Shown: positions 8,421 through 16,356, numbered from the stretch's first letter. The stretch: 64,000 nt of DNA from Candidatus Villigracilis saccharophilus (GCA_016709305.1 JADJNA010000003.1:1-64000); one strand, 5' to 3'. Notes: generated by a model not told the origin, from the letters alone. Translations and numbers: made by a program.

Positions 8421-9553
8421 TCTGCCTCAGGTGTGGCTATGAATTCGCATCCAGTCCAACAGAGTGCCCCCTGTGCAGCGGCGGTCCCTGGCAGGCCTGG
8501 GAATTACTCTTCGCACCACACGCCCTGGATGATCTGCGGGCGCAGGCCGCTGGCTGGCTCGGGCAATTGCCTTTTCCAACCATGATCGAATGGATCGGAT
8601 CTCCAAAGGGTTTGCGTATTCGATTATTTCTTCCACCTCAGATCACCGACGCTGAAGCAGTCACGCGGGCCTGGGCTGCAATGACAGGCCAGCACTCGCG
8701 CTGGCGTAAATTGGGAATGCTGGACATCAAGGGACCGGTATATGCATTTCATTCATCCAACCGATTGCCATCCATCATTGTCTCTGCGAAAGATAGTGAT
8801 CCTCTTCTGGCAATTGGGAGCCGGCTGATCAGCGCGGAAGCAGGGCTGCGACTCTGGCTGCTTGGTAATGAAGGCGAACTTCAGGATAGGCTGCGAAGTC
8901 TCTCGGCCTATTCGTATGGCACCGAAGGCGGTGTGCAAAACAATACTCCCAATCCGTGGGGCTTCCAGTTGGAATTGCTGCGAGGTATGCTGTTTCTTGG
9001 GATGATCATGGCCGGTATTAGCGCGGGCATTTGGAACGCAGGCTGGTTTAAGCCTCTTCCAGAGATTCTGTTCGTGCTGGCCGGCACGCTGATCTCCATC
9101 GCCGCTGCCTGGGGAATTCGTAACTGGCTGGAGTGGCGTTCCATTCCAAAAGAGATCCTTGAAAAAAGAATTCAAGAACCCCTGATTAGGGTCGCACTAT
9201 CCCTATCCGCGTCCATCGATCTGCCGATGTTTGCCGGGCAGGGATCCTGGAGGAAGCTGGCGGATTCCTGGCCTGACATTACGGGACACAATTTCCCGCT
9301 GCCGGCCGGTGATCTGGCGGGCCTGATCGCGCCGCTACAATTGGGCGAAGGCAGCGGCTTGCTGGACCGCGACACGACTCAGGAAGTGCCGGCCCCGCTC
9401 CATCCCAGCCATTACTTGACGCAGTCTTCAAGATCGGACAAAGCGTGGCCACTGATGAAATGGTTGGCATCGATCCCGATGTTCATGGCATGGCCACAGG
9501 CGGCAGCCGTTCAGGCAAGACCTCCTTCGTCTTCGCCCTGCTTGAACAATTGA
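8417..9553 (+). CDS. VirD4/TraG-like coupling ATPase, N-terminal fragment
   Basis: First piece of a gene that should run to 10862 (about 815 aa). The start is ATG 8417, overlapping the upstream stop. It opens with a zinc ribbon (C3-x2-C6 ... C17-x2-C20: CLRCGYEF and CPLC). A cytoplasmic region follows, then two membrane helices near residues 195-240 (GMLFLGMIMAGISAGIW and ILFVLAGTLISIAAAWGI). The frame is lost near 9425. After that point the true continuation, L-D-A-V-F-K-I-G-Q-S, lies in another frame and the residues to 9553 are out-of-frame readthrough. The membrane-plus-ATPase layout fits type IV coupling proteins. The zinc ribbon N-terminus is unusual for them. Confidence 0.7.
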   Translation: MICLRCGYEFASSPTECPLCSGGPWQAWELLFAPHALDDLRAQAAGWLGQLPFPTMIEWIGSPKGLRIRLFLPPQITDAEAVTRAWAAMTGQHSRWRKLGMLDIKGPVYAFHSSNRLPSIIVSAKDSDPLLAIGSRLISAEAGLRLWLLGNEGELQDRLRSLSAYSYGTEGGVQNNTPNPWGFQLELLRGMLFLGMIMAGISAGIWNAGWFKPLPEILFVLAGTLISIAAAWGIRNWLEWRSIPKEILEKRIQEPLIRVALSLSASIDLPMFAGQGSWRKLADSWPDITGHNFPLPAGDLAGLIAPLQLGEGSGLLDRDTTQEVPAPLHPSHYLTQSSRSDKAWPLMKWLASIPMFMAWPQAAAVQARPPSSSPCLNN

Positions 9554-9852
9554 TCGCGCAGGGACATGACGCGCCTGGTATTTTCCTGACCGACCCGCAT
9601 GTCTCTCTGGCCGATGCTTTCCTGGACGCGATCGCTCAGCTACCTGAAGAGCAGCGTCTTGCGGCCATCAAACGGCTGCGCATCATCACTCCGGACCAAC
9701 CCTATGTGATCCCATTGAATTTGTTGGCTGTGCCGGACTTCACCTGGGCTGGCAATGCGATCGTACAGATCGGCCGCCGCATCTGGGATGATTACTGGGG
9801 ACCACGGATGCAGGCCGCGCTGCTGGGATTGTTTCGTATCGCGCATGTCTGA
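9445..9852 (+). CDS. VirD4/TraG-like coupling ATPase, Walker A fragment
   Basis: Second piece of the same gene. It carries the P-loop GMATGGSRSGKTSFVFALLE and a second conserved strand IFLTDPHVSLADAFLDAI, which resembles the DPHG region of TraG/TrwB/HerA ATPases. Then comes RIITPDQPYVIPLNLLAV. The frame ends at 9852 (AHV stop), but an alternative frame continues as A-C-L-N-Q-D-H-P-E-D-G-L. A single-base change near 9845 would restore it. At least one more shift lies between 9945 and 9985, where LPPAERMSAIALDAL occurs in yet another frame. Confidence 0.7.
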   Translation: MATDEMVGIDPDVHGMATGGSRSGKTSFVFALLEQLIAQGHDAPGIFLTDPHVSLADAFLDAIAQLPEEQRLAAIKRLRIITPDQPYVIPLNLLAVPDFTWAGNAIVQIGRRIWDDYWGPRMQAALLGLFRIAHV

Positions 9853-9977
9853 ATCAAGATCATCCTGAGGATGGATTGGGATTGTTGCATGTGGTCTCTA
9901 TGGCACACAACAAGCAGTGGCGCCATACCGCCATCGCGGCCTCCCGCCCGCTGAACGCATGAGCGCCATCGCGCTGG

Positions 9978-10862
9978 ATGCCCTGCCCTGGGCAGACTGG
10001 CGAGGAGGATAAAAAGAGTCAGAGTTGGATCACGGAAGTGATCAGTCCGGTCCTCTCAAAGGTCATGGCCCTCGAGCTCTCGCCCTGGCTGTTCTCTGCA
10101 ATGCATCAAGAGCGCTTTGTGGACCTGAAACGTTGGATCAATGAGCGCGCCTGGATCATACTGCGCCTGCCGTCCGGTGAAATGGGTCGGGAAGGCGCGC
10201 GGCTGACCGCCTCTGTCATCTACAATGTTTTCGACGCGGCATATCGCCGTGCCACGCTCAACAAACCCATTCCCTTCTATATTATTGTAGATGAAGCCCA
10301 GGAGATAGGTTCAGGCATGCGCCTGGAGTCCATGCTCTCCGAAGGTGCCAAATTCGGGGCGCGTATGTTTGTGCTGGCCCAGTCCCTGTCCATGATGCGC
10401 AAGGTGGAGGGCATGGAGCCTGTCGTGCAGGCCATGCTGGCCAACACCTCCACGCAGATGTTCTTCTCGCCCGACCCTGAAGACGCAGATCTGATCCGTG
10501 CCACATTGAATTCAACCGTGCGCTATGGGGAAATGACCCTCGACCTGCCATCCCTGCAATGCTGGCTGCGCGCGCGCGTGAAGGGTCATTGGCAGCCGCC
10601 TACGCTGCTTCAGATCAAACCTTTACCACACGCAGACAGGGTCAGGGTGAACCTTCTCATCGAGCAGGTCATTGCAGAACACCCGGCAGACTACCTGCCG
10701 ATCGATGGCTGGCAGGAACGGGCTTCCCGGGTTTTGAGGAATATGCTGCCCAGGGCATTGGCCGATCTGTTAGAGGAATTCCTGGGCACGCGCATGGAAC
10801 ACCAGCGTTCCAGAGTCAGCCAGCCTGAGCCACCTGCGGACCCGCTTAATCTGGGACTGTGA
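9978..10862 (+). CDS. VirD4/TraG-like coupling ATPase, C-terminal fragment
   Basis: Third piece of the same gene, 294 aa. WITEVISPVLSKVMALELS leads to the Walker B strand PIPFYIIVDEAQEIGS and the sensor strand ARMFVLAQSLSMM, both in the usual order for TraG/VirD4 and HerA-like motor ATPases. The C-terminal tail is variable and proline-rich (PEPPADPLNLGL). The ATG used here, MPCPGQTGEEDKK, is an artefact of the frameshift, since the natural protein would read through from the preceding frame. The next gene starts 9 bases later behind GAGGAGC, so the operon continues. Confidence 0.7.
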   Translation: MPCPGQTGEEDKKSQSWITEVISPVLSKVMALELSPWLFSAMHQERFVDLKRWINERAWIILRLPSGEMGREGARLTASVIYNVFDAAYRRATLNKPIPFYIIVDEAQEIGSGMRLESMLSEGAKFGARMFVLAQSLSMMRKVEGMEPVVQAMLANTSTQMFFSPDPEDADLIRATLNSTVRYGEMTLDLPSLQCWLRARVKGHWQPPTLLQIKPLPHADRVRVNLLIEQVIAEHPADYLPIDGWQERASRVLRNMLPRALADLLEEFLGTRMEHQRSRVSQPEPPADPLNLGL

Positions 10863-10871
10863 GGAGCATCA

Positions 10872-11195
10872 ATGGAAACCTTGCAAATTTTGATCCAACA
10901 GATGATCACGGATATTTCGTTTGAGATCGCCAGACTGGATGAGGTTCGTCTATCCATGTTCCTGAGGTGGCTGCGTTCTCACAGCCGCAGGTTCAGAGCA
11001 GCCGGGCCGATCAAAATACAAAACTGGGAAAGTTTTGACACACCAATAAAAAATGAACTGGGCAGATGGCTGACAGCATTACCCATTGAATGGCTACCAG
11101 CGGAATACCACCTGATCCGCACAGAGCTCGCCTGGTGGCGCAAAGTGGATGATCGAAATCTATTGAGACTTCTAATGCTCGTGATGAAGAAATGA
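10872..11195 (+). CDS. small protein of unknown function
   Basis: 107 aa, not recognised. The ribosome site GAGGAGC lies six bases ahead of the ATG. It opens METLQILIQQMITDISFEIARL. It is polar, tryptophan-rich (WLRSHSRRFR, WLTALPIEWLP, ELAWWRKVDD), lacks a signal peptide or membrane segment, and ends with basic residues. It is co-transcribed with the two ATPase genes, and its stop (TGA 11193-11195) overlaps an alternative start of the next ORF. The position suggests a cytoplasmic accessory factor of the ATPase system, but the sequence itself shows nothing specific. Confidence 0.6.
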   Translation: METLQILIQQMITDISFEIARLDEVRLSMFLRWLRSHSRRFRAAGPIKIQNWESFDTPIKNELGRWLTALPIEWLPAEYHLIRTELAWWRKVDDRNLLRLLMLVMKK

Positions 11196-11215
11196 AAAAT
11201 AATTTGGAGACTGGC

Positions 11216-12835
11216 ATGCGCCGTACCGCGATTCAAGCATTGTTCTGTATCTTCCTCGTCCTGTTGAACACTGCCGCGATTCCGCGCTTGGCGATCGCGT
11301 TGAATGAGGATCGCACCTATGACCAGGCGCACGACAGTGGTTATATCGACTGGAATGGTAATGCGCAGTATGTGTATCTCGGGCACAAAGATGGAACCAC
11401 CTTGCCGCCGGAGGAAGGGGGTATTTTCTGCGGGTCGGGTTGCTACGAATGGGTCACGCGGATTGGAAATGGCAGTAGCGTCAGCGGCGCCTTTGCCCGT
11501 GATGTTGGCTATTTCGAAGCAATGGTCGCCTTCACACAGGATGCCAGCGTGGGCAACGCCATTTTGAGCGCTTGTGGCTCTACTGCAAACTGGTATTTGT
11601 ATAACACCGGCGGAAGTCTGCCTGGCTTTGTCAGCATGATTCTGACTGTGCCGGCTGGCTGCAGAACATGGTCGCTCTCCGCTTCGGGCGGATATGTGGA
11701 TTTTCGTTCAGTGGATGTCTGGTATGTGGCTGCACCACCGCCTACATTGACGCCAACATCCATGCCAACAGTTACTGTGACTTCAACTCCTACAAGAAGA
11801 CCACCAACCTCCATTCCGACTTCTTTCCCGACCAGGACGCCGGCCCTTATCCCGACTTCCACCCTCACTTCCACACCGACCAGGACACCGACCCTTATCC
11901 CGACTTCCACCTTCACATCTACACCGACCAGGACACCGACCCTTATCCCGACTTCCACCTTCACTTCCACACCGACCAGGACCCCGACCTTTATCCCGAC
12001 TTCTACCTTCACTTCCACACCGACCAGGACACCGACCCTTATCCCGACTTCCACCCTCACTTCCACACCGACCAGAATGCCGACCCTCATCCCGACTTCC
12101 ACCCTCACTTCCACACCGACCAGGACACCGACCTTTATCCCGACTTCTACCTTCACATCTACACCGACCAATACTTTTACTTTCACCCCATCTCCGACTT
12201 TAACTGCGACACCTACTAATACTTTTACTTTCACCCCGACTTCAACCTTGACTGCGACACCTACTATTACATCTACCTACACCCCATCTCCGACTTTAAC
12301 TGTGACACCTACCAATACTTTTACTTTCACCCCGACTTCAACCTTGACCGCGACACCCACTAACACACCTACTTTCACCCCATCGCCAACTTTGACCGCG
12401 ACACCCACCAATACTTTTACTTTCACCCCATCGCCAACTTTGACCGTAACACCAACCAATACTTTTACTTTCACCCCATCGCCGACTTTAACTGCGACGC
12501 CTACCAACACCTTTACTTTCACCCCTACTCCGACTTTGACCGCAACACCAACCAATACTTTTACTTTCACCCCATCGCCAACTTTGACCGCGACACCAAC
12601 CAATACTTTTACTTTCACCCCATCGCCGACTTTAACTGCGACGCCCACTAACCCACCTACCTACACTCCGTCTCCGACTTTAACTTTGACTGCAACACCC
12701 ACCAACACATTTACCTACACCCCATCTCCGACTTTGACCGCGACACCTACCAATACTTTTACTTTCACCCCATCTCCGACCCCTTTAACGCGACGCCCAC
12801 TAACCCACCTACTTACACTCCGTCTCCGACTTTAA
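11216..12835 (+). CDS. secreted Thr/Pro-rich stalk protein, N-terminal fragment
   Basis: Surface protein. The start at 11216 (MRRTAIQALFCIFLVLL) is chosen because GGAG sits six bases upstream. The ORF can also be opened at 11192. A signal peptide precedes a globular region of about 150 residues (TYDQAHDSGYIDWNGNAQYV, with paired cysteines in FCGSGCYEW). From about residue 180 the chain is a low-complexity T/P/S stalk built of 16-residue units, first TPTLIPTSTFTSTPTR-like, then TFTPSPTLTATPTNTF-like. Such stalks are common in Chloroflexota and probably hold a domain away from the envelope (inference). Near 12780 a one-base change throws the frame off (end PLTRRPLTHLLTLRLRL). The real continuation is the ORF at 12838. 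Confidence 0.75.
   Translation: MRRTAIQALFCIFLVLLNTAAIPRLAIALNEDRTYDQAHDSGYIDWNGNAQYVYLGHKDGTTLPPEEGGIFCGSGCYEWVTRIGNGSSVSGAFARDVGYFEAMVAFTQDASVGNAILSACGSTANWYLYNTGGSLPGFVSMILTVPAGCRTWSLSASGGYVDFRSVDVWYVAAPPPTLTPTSMPTVTVTSTPTRRPPTSIPTSFPTRTPALIPTSTLTSTPTRTPTLIPTSTFTSTPTRTPTLIPTSTFTSTPTRTPTFIPTSTFTSTPTRTPTLIPTSTLTSTPTRMPTLIPTSTLTSTPTRTPTFIPTSTFTSTPTNTFTFTPSPTLTATPTNTFTFTPTSTLTATPTITSTYTPSPTLTVTPTNTFTFTPTSTLTATPTNTPTFTPSPTLTATPTNTFTFTPSPTLTVTPTNTFTFTPSPTLTATPTNTFTFTPTPTLTATPTNTFTFTPSPTLTATPTNTFTFTPSPTLTATPTNPPTYTPSPTLTLTATPTNTFTYTPSPTLTATPTNTFTFTPSPTPLTRRPLTHLLTLRLRL
11800..12165 (+). repeat. 48-bp tandem array 1 in stalk gene
   Basis: About seven to eight copies of a 48-bp unit encoding a 16-residue TPT.IPTSTFTSTPTR motif. 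Copies differ by a few bases. All frames lack stops, which creates long spurious reading frames on both strands. Confidence 0.85.
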
Positions 12836-12975
12836 CTTTGACTGCAACATCTACCGATACATTGACTTTCACCCCATCTCCGACTTTGACCGCGACACCT
12901 ACCAACACATTTACCTACACTCCATCTCCACCTTTGACCGCGACACCTATAAGCACATTTACTTACACATCAACA
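12166..12975 (+). repeat. 48-bp tandem array 2 in stalk gene
   Basis: About sixteen copies of a second 48-bp unit, encoding TFTPSPTLTATPTNTF-like 16-mers. Same period as array 1 but different sequence. A frameshift near 12780 lies inside it. Confidence 0.85.
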
Positions 12976-13341
12976 CCGATGAGAATAACGGATTCAACTT
13001 CAACAAAAGCATATATACCTCATGTTATTACTAAGATGCCGTTCATTGCCTCAACGACCGCCAGTCTCACGCCGATAACTGCGCCTACCATGCCTGTGAT
13101 AATTACAGCAACAGGAACAGTTGTTTTACCCACACCTGCAATGATTACCCCATCAGACAATACATCACTTCCAGCCCAAGCTACACCCCTTTGGCCATTA
13201 CCGGTAGTGGCAGCTTTATTTATCGTGATCACTTCTGTAAGTGTGATCGACCCACGTCCCGCCGCGCTTGATCGCCTAAGAAGTATGGTCGATCAGGTAT
13301 CAATCCAAAATCTTCAATATCCGTCAAAAGATGACGAATAA
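12838..13341 (+). CDS. stalk protein, C-terminal fragment with membrane anchor
   Basis: Continues the Thr/Pro stalk in the correct frame after the break near 12780 (TDTLTFTPSPTLTATPTN). It leaves the repeats at about 12980 and ends with a hydrophobic segment, PLWPLPVVAALFIVITSVSV, followed by a 40-residue charged tail (DPRPAALDRLRSMVDQ). That is a single C-terminal membrane anchor, so the whole protein (about 708 aa if joined) would be an exported, membrane-tethered rod. The stop is 23 bases before the next gene. The ATG at 12838 is internal and probably not a genuine start. Confidence 0.7.
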   Translation: MTATSTDTLTFTPSPTLTATPTNTFTYTPSPPLTATPISTFTYTSTPMRITDSTSTKAYIPHVITKMPFIASTTASLTPITAPTMPVIITATGTVVLPTPAMITPSDNTSLPAQATPLWPLPVVAALFIVITSVSVIDPRPAALDRLRSMVDQVSIQNLQYPSKDDE

Positions 13342-13364
13342 TCAAAATAACCAGGAGTTCTAAA

Positions 13365-13916
13365 ATGGACATAATACTTGCAATTGTCGTATCAGCGGCC
13401 GTGATCATCTTCGGTGCTTTGATCAGCCGTGGAAATGAACGTCAGCGCAGGGCGATCGACGCCTTACGTGAACAAACCGAGTTATGGGCAGTACAGGACT
13501 TGCTCATAAAAAGGGAAAGGATGGCGCGCGCAGTTAAGGTAAATGATCCGCTTGCCTGGCTAAGCAGGGTTGCGACAAAGGTTTCAGGAATGGATTTAAA
13601 CTTACAGTTCGTGGAATCGCACACTGAACCGCAAGCTTTACTTTGCATAGCAGGAGATCAGAATTCAAAGATCCTGTTCTCGCCTCTAGGTCAAAAAGAA
13701 ATCCAAAGAATGAAAAGCAGGAAAAGAAGTCGTTTATCCGGCACAGGCGAAGCCAATCCATTGTTATCACTACCGCGACAAGTTGCCGCATATGAGCTTT
13801 CAATCTTGAATGCGGGAATCGCGTTTGATCTTGAACTTCAACTGGCCTGGAAGGAATTGACCGGACAAAGTGCTGATCAACTTGAAAAAATATGGATGTA
13901 TAGGGAAAGAAAATAA
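13365..13916 (+). CDS. membrane-anchored protein of unknown function
   Basis: 183 aa, not recognised. CCAGGAGTTCTAAA gives a good ribosome site. One N-terminal membrane helix (ILAIVVSAAVIIFGALI) is followed by RGNERQRR and a cytoplasmic region with heptad-like charged stretches. The middle carries LNLQFVESHTEPQALLCIAG and KILFSPLGQKEIQRMKSR. It ends ELTGQSADQLEKIWMYRERK. It is the last gene of the plus-strand ATPase operon and is followed by a terminator at 13951, supporting a single transcription unit 6666-13916. Confidence 0.65.
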   Translation: MDIILAIVVSAAVIIFGALISRGNERQRRAIDALREQTELWAVQDLLIKRERMARAVKVNDPLAWLSRVATKVSGMDLNLQFVESHTEPQALLCIAGDQNSKILFSPLGQKEIQRMKSRKRSRLSGTGEANPLLSLPRQVAAYELSILNAGIAFDLELQLAWKELTGQSADQLEKIWMYRERK

Positions 13917-14382
13917 AAAATAATCTTCAACCATAAGTGAGGATGGGAACATAAAAAGTCTTCAGTGGAAATCCGCAGACTTTTTATGTTTATTTTTTCT
14001 CGAAAACGACTGGGCGGGTCATCATATTGAAAAAATCCAGAACTCACTCAGCGGATTGTTCACGGAGGCGGCTGATGACCGCCGTCGGGTGAAGACTGAG
14101 AGTCTCCAAATAAGATAAGTACCATGGCAGAACAGTCACCTCATTTTCTTTGCACGGTCATTGTCCAGAATATGCTTTTCAAGTCCTTGTAAGGTCTCAA
14201 GATCACCTGTTTGCAAACGGTAATACCAGGATGGCATTTATCCAGAGGAGAGGACAGGATGTATATGGCATAATGCTTTGCTGGTTGCTAATACGACTTT
14301 ACGACCGAGAGCATTGTACCTATCCACGTGAAGCATTTTTTTTGATAAAGCTTCTTCCCAACTAAAGGTTTAATAAAGTTTT
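13917..14382. other. gene-free stretch between convergent operons
   Basis: Contains the terminator at 13951-13987 and a small hairpin GGCGG-CTGATGA-CCGCC (about 14071-14087) inside a GC-rich patch. No supported gene. This is where the plus-strand ATPase operon and the minus-strand riboswitch operon converge. Confidence 0.4.
13951..13987 (+). terminator. intrinsic terminator of ATPase/stalk operon
   Basis: AAAAAGTCT (13953-13961) pairs with AGACTTTTT (13977-13985). A T-run is included in the right arm, so it can act on both strands. Confidence 0.75.
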
Positions 14383-14682
14383 TTATGGTTTTGGATTCAG
14401 ATGACCCCAACAGGATGTCAGGATTAAACTGAGTACATCATCCGCGTCACGAATTCCCAGACTGTCAAAATATTTTTTCAACCGCGACTGTTCTGACCAC
14501 AATCCCCAATTATTGCGCATCCACATTCCCAAACCAAAGTGTTTATGGAGCAGGTACGCATCTGTGCTCAGGCGCATGCTCTTCACCATTGAGGCTGGCA
14601 GCATCCTATACAATTCCTGAAAACAATCCTGAAGGTTGGTCTTGGTTAGCGAATATGGGTCTGGGTTGGGGAGGTTCGTCAT
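14383..14682 (-). CDS. DUF6794-like small protein
   Basis: 99 aa. The segment LQDCFQELYRMLPASMV ... HFGLGMWMRNNWGLW ... SRLKKYFDSLGIRDADDVLS matches the pattern I associate with the DUF6794 family (FGLGxWIRNNWGLW and Y-F-x-x-x-G-I-x-x-x-D-D). Function is unknown in the family. No signal peptide or membrane helix. It is the last of three minus-strand genes downstream of the c-di-GMP riboswitch, 133 bases after the stop of the 266-aa gene, so co-transcription is plausible but not certain. Confidence 0.65.
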   Translation of the reverse strand: MTNLPNPDPYSLTKTNLQDCFQELYRMLPASMVKSMRLSTDAYLLHKHFGLGMWMRNNWGLWSEQSRLKKYFDSLGIRDADDVLSLILTSCWGHLNPKP

Positions 14683-14815
14683 CTTCTTTCATGGCAAAAT
14701 CCAATTACAAAATCAAAGGTTATTTGAGTCTGAAAAATGCCAACAGTTCCTGCACGAGCAGAGATGGTGGTGGCTTAAGAAGTGAATTTCAAATTTTGAA
14801 AATTGAACCAATACT

Positions 14816-15616
14816 TCAAACAGGGGGGATAACGCCTGGCGCAGTACAACGCCAGTCTGTCGGGAAATCCCATTGTCCAGGCGTGTTGGATAATAGAAGT
14901 GGAATGCGAACGCCTTTATCACTGATCCCATAGATGCTTGCCCCGACGAACATGTAGTCTGCAATTTCCCATTTGCTAATTCCATCCGACACATGGAATG
15001 GACAGGGGGGAAATAATGTAATATCACCCTTATGCATGAAGTGGCGGTCCTGAGGTTTTCTAACGTTCATGTGAAATACATCCAATCCCTTGCCTACATT
15101 CTGTACCTGGAATTCCGCGGTTCGCGCTTGAGCCTTCCAAAAGATCCATGGGTAATTTTGCCAATTGAACACAATCGGGTCGAAGCTGGCTGGGTCCAAA
15201 TTAACAGGGAGCGCCCAAACTTCAAAATGTGTTTCTGTTTCTCCAATGATGCGACGGATATTGCACGGTCCCGTGATGCATTCAAGAATTGGCTGCGGAT
15301 CTGCACCGTTTTCCAGACTGCCGCCGCGCGCGTCGCCCACAAAACCTCTATTAAACCAAAGCATGCGCGGGGTCCAGAGCCAATCATGTTCATTCTTGTT
15401 ATGGAAGTTATCAAGGTATTTAAACCATTCAATGGAGATTGGGATCGTGGAGCCTTTACCAGTGCCCTTGGGCGGATATGAATCCTGAACAGCCCGCGCC
15501 ATCACTTCATTCCCGGAAAACTGAATCGGTTCAAGTTGCATTTTTACCCTGCCCCAGCGTGAACCGGGACGTTCTACATAAATCGTACCGTCGGGAAAAT
15601 TGATGATTTTATTCAT
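14816..15616 (-). CDS. unknown protein in c-di-GMP riboswitch operon
   Basis: 266 aa, not recognised. The start at 15616 (MNKIINFPDGTIYVERPGSR) is chosen because ATGAATAA overlaps the stop of the upstream gene. An ATG at 15628 is possible. The protein is rich in Trp, Tyr, Pro and Phe (WTPRMLWFNRGF, FNWQNYPWIFWKAQARTAEF) and has several cysteines (ECITGPCNIRR, FPPCPF). There is no signal peptide. The composition suggests a compact beta-rich fold, but no family can be named. Translational coupling to the 106-aa gene ties it to the riboswitch, so its level should respond to cyclic-di-GMP. Confidence 0.6.
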   Translation of the reverse strand: MNKIINFPDGTIYVERPGSRWGRVKMQLEPIQFSGNEVMARAVQDSYPPKGTGKGSTIPISIEWFKYLDNFHNKNEHDWLWTPRMLWFNRGFVGDARGGSLENGADPQPILECITGPCNIRRIIGETETHFEVWALPVNLDPASFDPIVFNWQNYPWIFWKAQARTAEFQVQNVGKGLDVFHMNVRKPQDRHFMHKGDITLFPPCPFHVSDGISKWEIADYMFVGASIYGISDKGVRIPLLLSNTPGQWDFPTDWRCTAPGVIPPV

Positions 15617-15929
15617 AGGGAAGTCCATCGATGCTGATCAATCCCATTTCGTTGATTTGAATTGTATGCTCAGGACGTGTGATTTGAGCGGGATTGGCCG
15701 GGGCAATGAATTTCACCCGCACTTTACGGTTTTGAAGTGTTGTAATCCACTTCCCATTATCCAGTTGGCCCCACTCCGCAACACCAGGAATATTTTCCTG
15801 AAATTTGATGAGGATAATGAAAGCGAACATCGGATAAACCTCCCCTGTGGGTTGTTTGAAAGAGGGTGAGGCAAATGCCTGCAGATTTTCAGAAATGACC
15901 TGATAGCGTCCAGTATTCGAAATAATCAT
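15609..15929 (-). CDS. first gene of c-di-GMP riboswitch operon, unknown
   Basis: 106 aa, not recognised. The reading frame opens further upstream (to 16073), but that region is the riboswitch and terminator. ATG 15929 (MIISNTGRYQVISENLQAFA) has GGGAG eight bases ahead and is the sensible start. It contains PTGEVYPMFAFIILIKFQE and GVAEWGQLDNGKWITTLQNR, then IQINEMGLISIDGLPYE, probably a small beta-rich protein with one hydrophobic strand. Its 5' leader holds a c-di-GMP-I aptamer and a terminator hairpin. It overlaps the next gene by eight bases. Confidence 0.65.
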   Translation of the reverse strand: MIISNTGRYQVISENLQAFASPSFKQPTGEVYPMFAFIILIKFQENIPGVAEWGQLDNGKWITTLQNRKVRVKFIAPANPAQITRPEHTIQINEMGLISIDGLPYE

Positions 15930-15989
15930 CTTAGAACTCCCATTTAAAAATTTGATCTGAAAGTTTTTTCCATAAAGCAGGAGTCTGGT

Positions 15990-16025
15990 GGAAATTAAAG
16001 CAGGCTTGGTATTTACCAAGCCTGC
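15990..16025 (-). terminator. riboswitch expression-platform terminator
   Basis: On the minus strand GCAGGCTTGGT (16025-16015) pairs with ACCAAGCCTGC (16010-16000) over an AAAT loop, followed by TTTAATTT. It sits 23 bases after the aptamer and 60 bases before the first gene, where a riboswitch-controlled terminator would be. Confidence 0.8.
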
Positions 16026-16047
16026 AAGACTTTTCTTTGAAATTTGT

Positions 16048-16152
16048 CTTGACAACGGTGGCCCGGCAATCATGACTGCTACTGCAGTTTAAGACCCGTG
16101 GCTTTGCGTCACCGATTTTCATCGGTTTTGCCCTTTCAATCGTTTGTTCAAT
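16048..16152 (-). ncRNA. cyclic-di-GMP-I (GEMM) riboswitch
   Basis: Reading the minus strand: GGGCAAAACCGATGAAAATC, then GGTGACGCAAAGCCACGG, then GTCTTAAACTGC, and later GATTGCCGGGCCACCG. This follows the class I c-di-GMP aptamer: the GGGCAAA strand, a P1b hairpin capped by a GAAA tetraloop, the invariant GACGCAAAGCCACGGGUCU core, a tetraloop receptor, and the closing GCCGGGYNACCG strand. ACAA near 16148 and TTGT near 16050 can close P1. The terminator at 15990-16025 lies next, so the switch most likely controls transcription of the 106-aa / 266-aa genes. The sign of control (on or off with ligand) cannot be told by eye. Confidence 0.92.
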
Positions 16153-16154
16153 AA

Positions 16155-16160
16155 ATTATA
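16155..16160 (-). promoter_or_regulatory. putative -10 box for riboswitch operon
   Basis: TATAAT on the minus strand, seven bases ahead of the expected 5' end of the aptamer. No good -35 box is seen at the usual spacing, so this is tentative. Confidence 0.4.
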
Positions 16161-16329
16161 TATTGTTTTCCTGGAAAAAGATGGTGGTATTTTTGACCAT
16201 TAAATGCCTTGCGTTGGCAATCTTTTGTATATTTTTACAATAATCCGCAGGTTTTTCTAGACGCAAGGTATCGATTTTCCCAAGACTACTACTTGATATT
16301 TCCCTTTCAGGACTTGCATGGAAGAAAGG

Positions 16330-16352
16330 AACAGCCCAGACAAGGCTGTTAA
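16330..16352 (-). terminator. terminator after amt
   Basis: AACAGCC (16330-16336) and GGCTGTT (16344-16350) form a 7-bp stem directly after the ammonium transporter stop. The following tract CCTTTCTT is only moderately T-rich. Confidence 0.55.
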
Positions 16353-16356
16353 ATTT

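Noticed and set aside
11509..12648. Long open frames on both strands over the stalk gene
   Set aside because: The 48-bp repeats lack stops in several frames. These are shadows of the Thr/Pro repeats.
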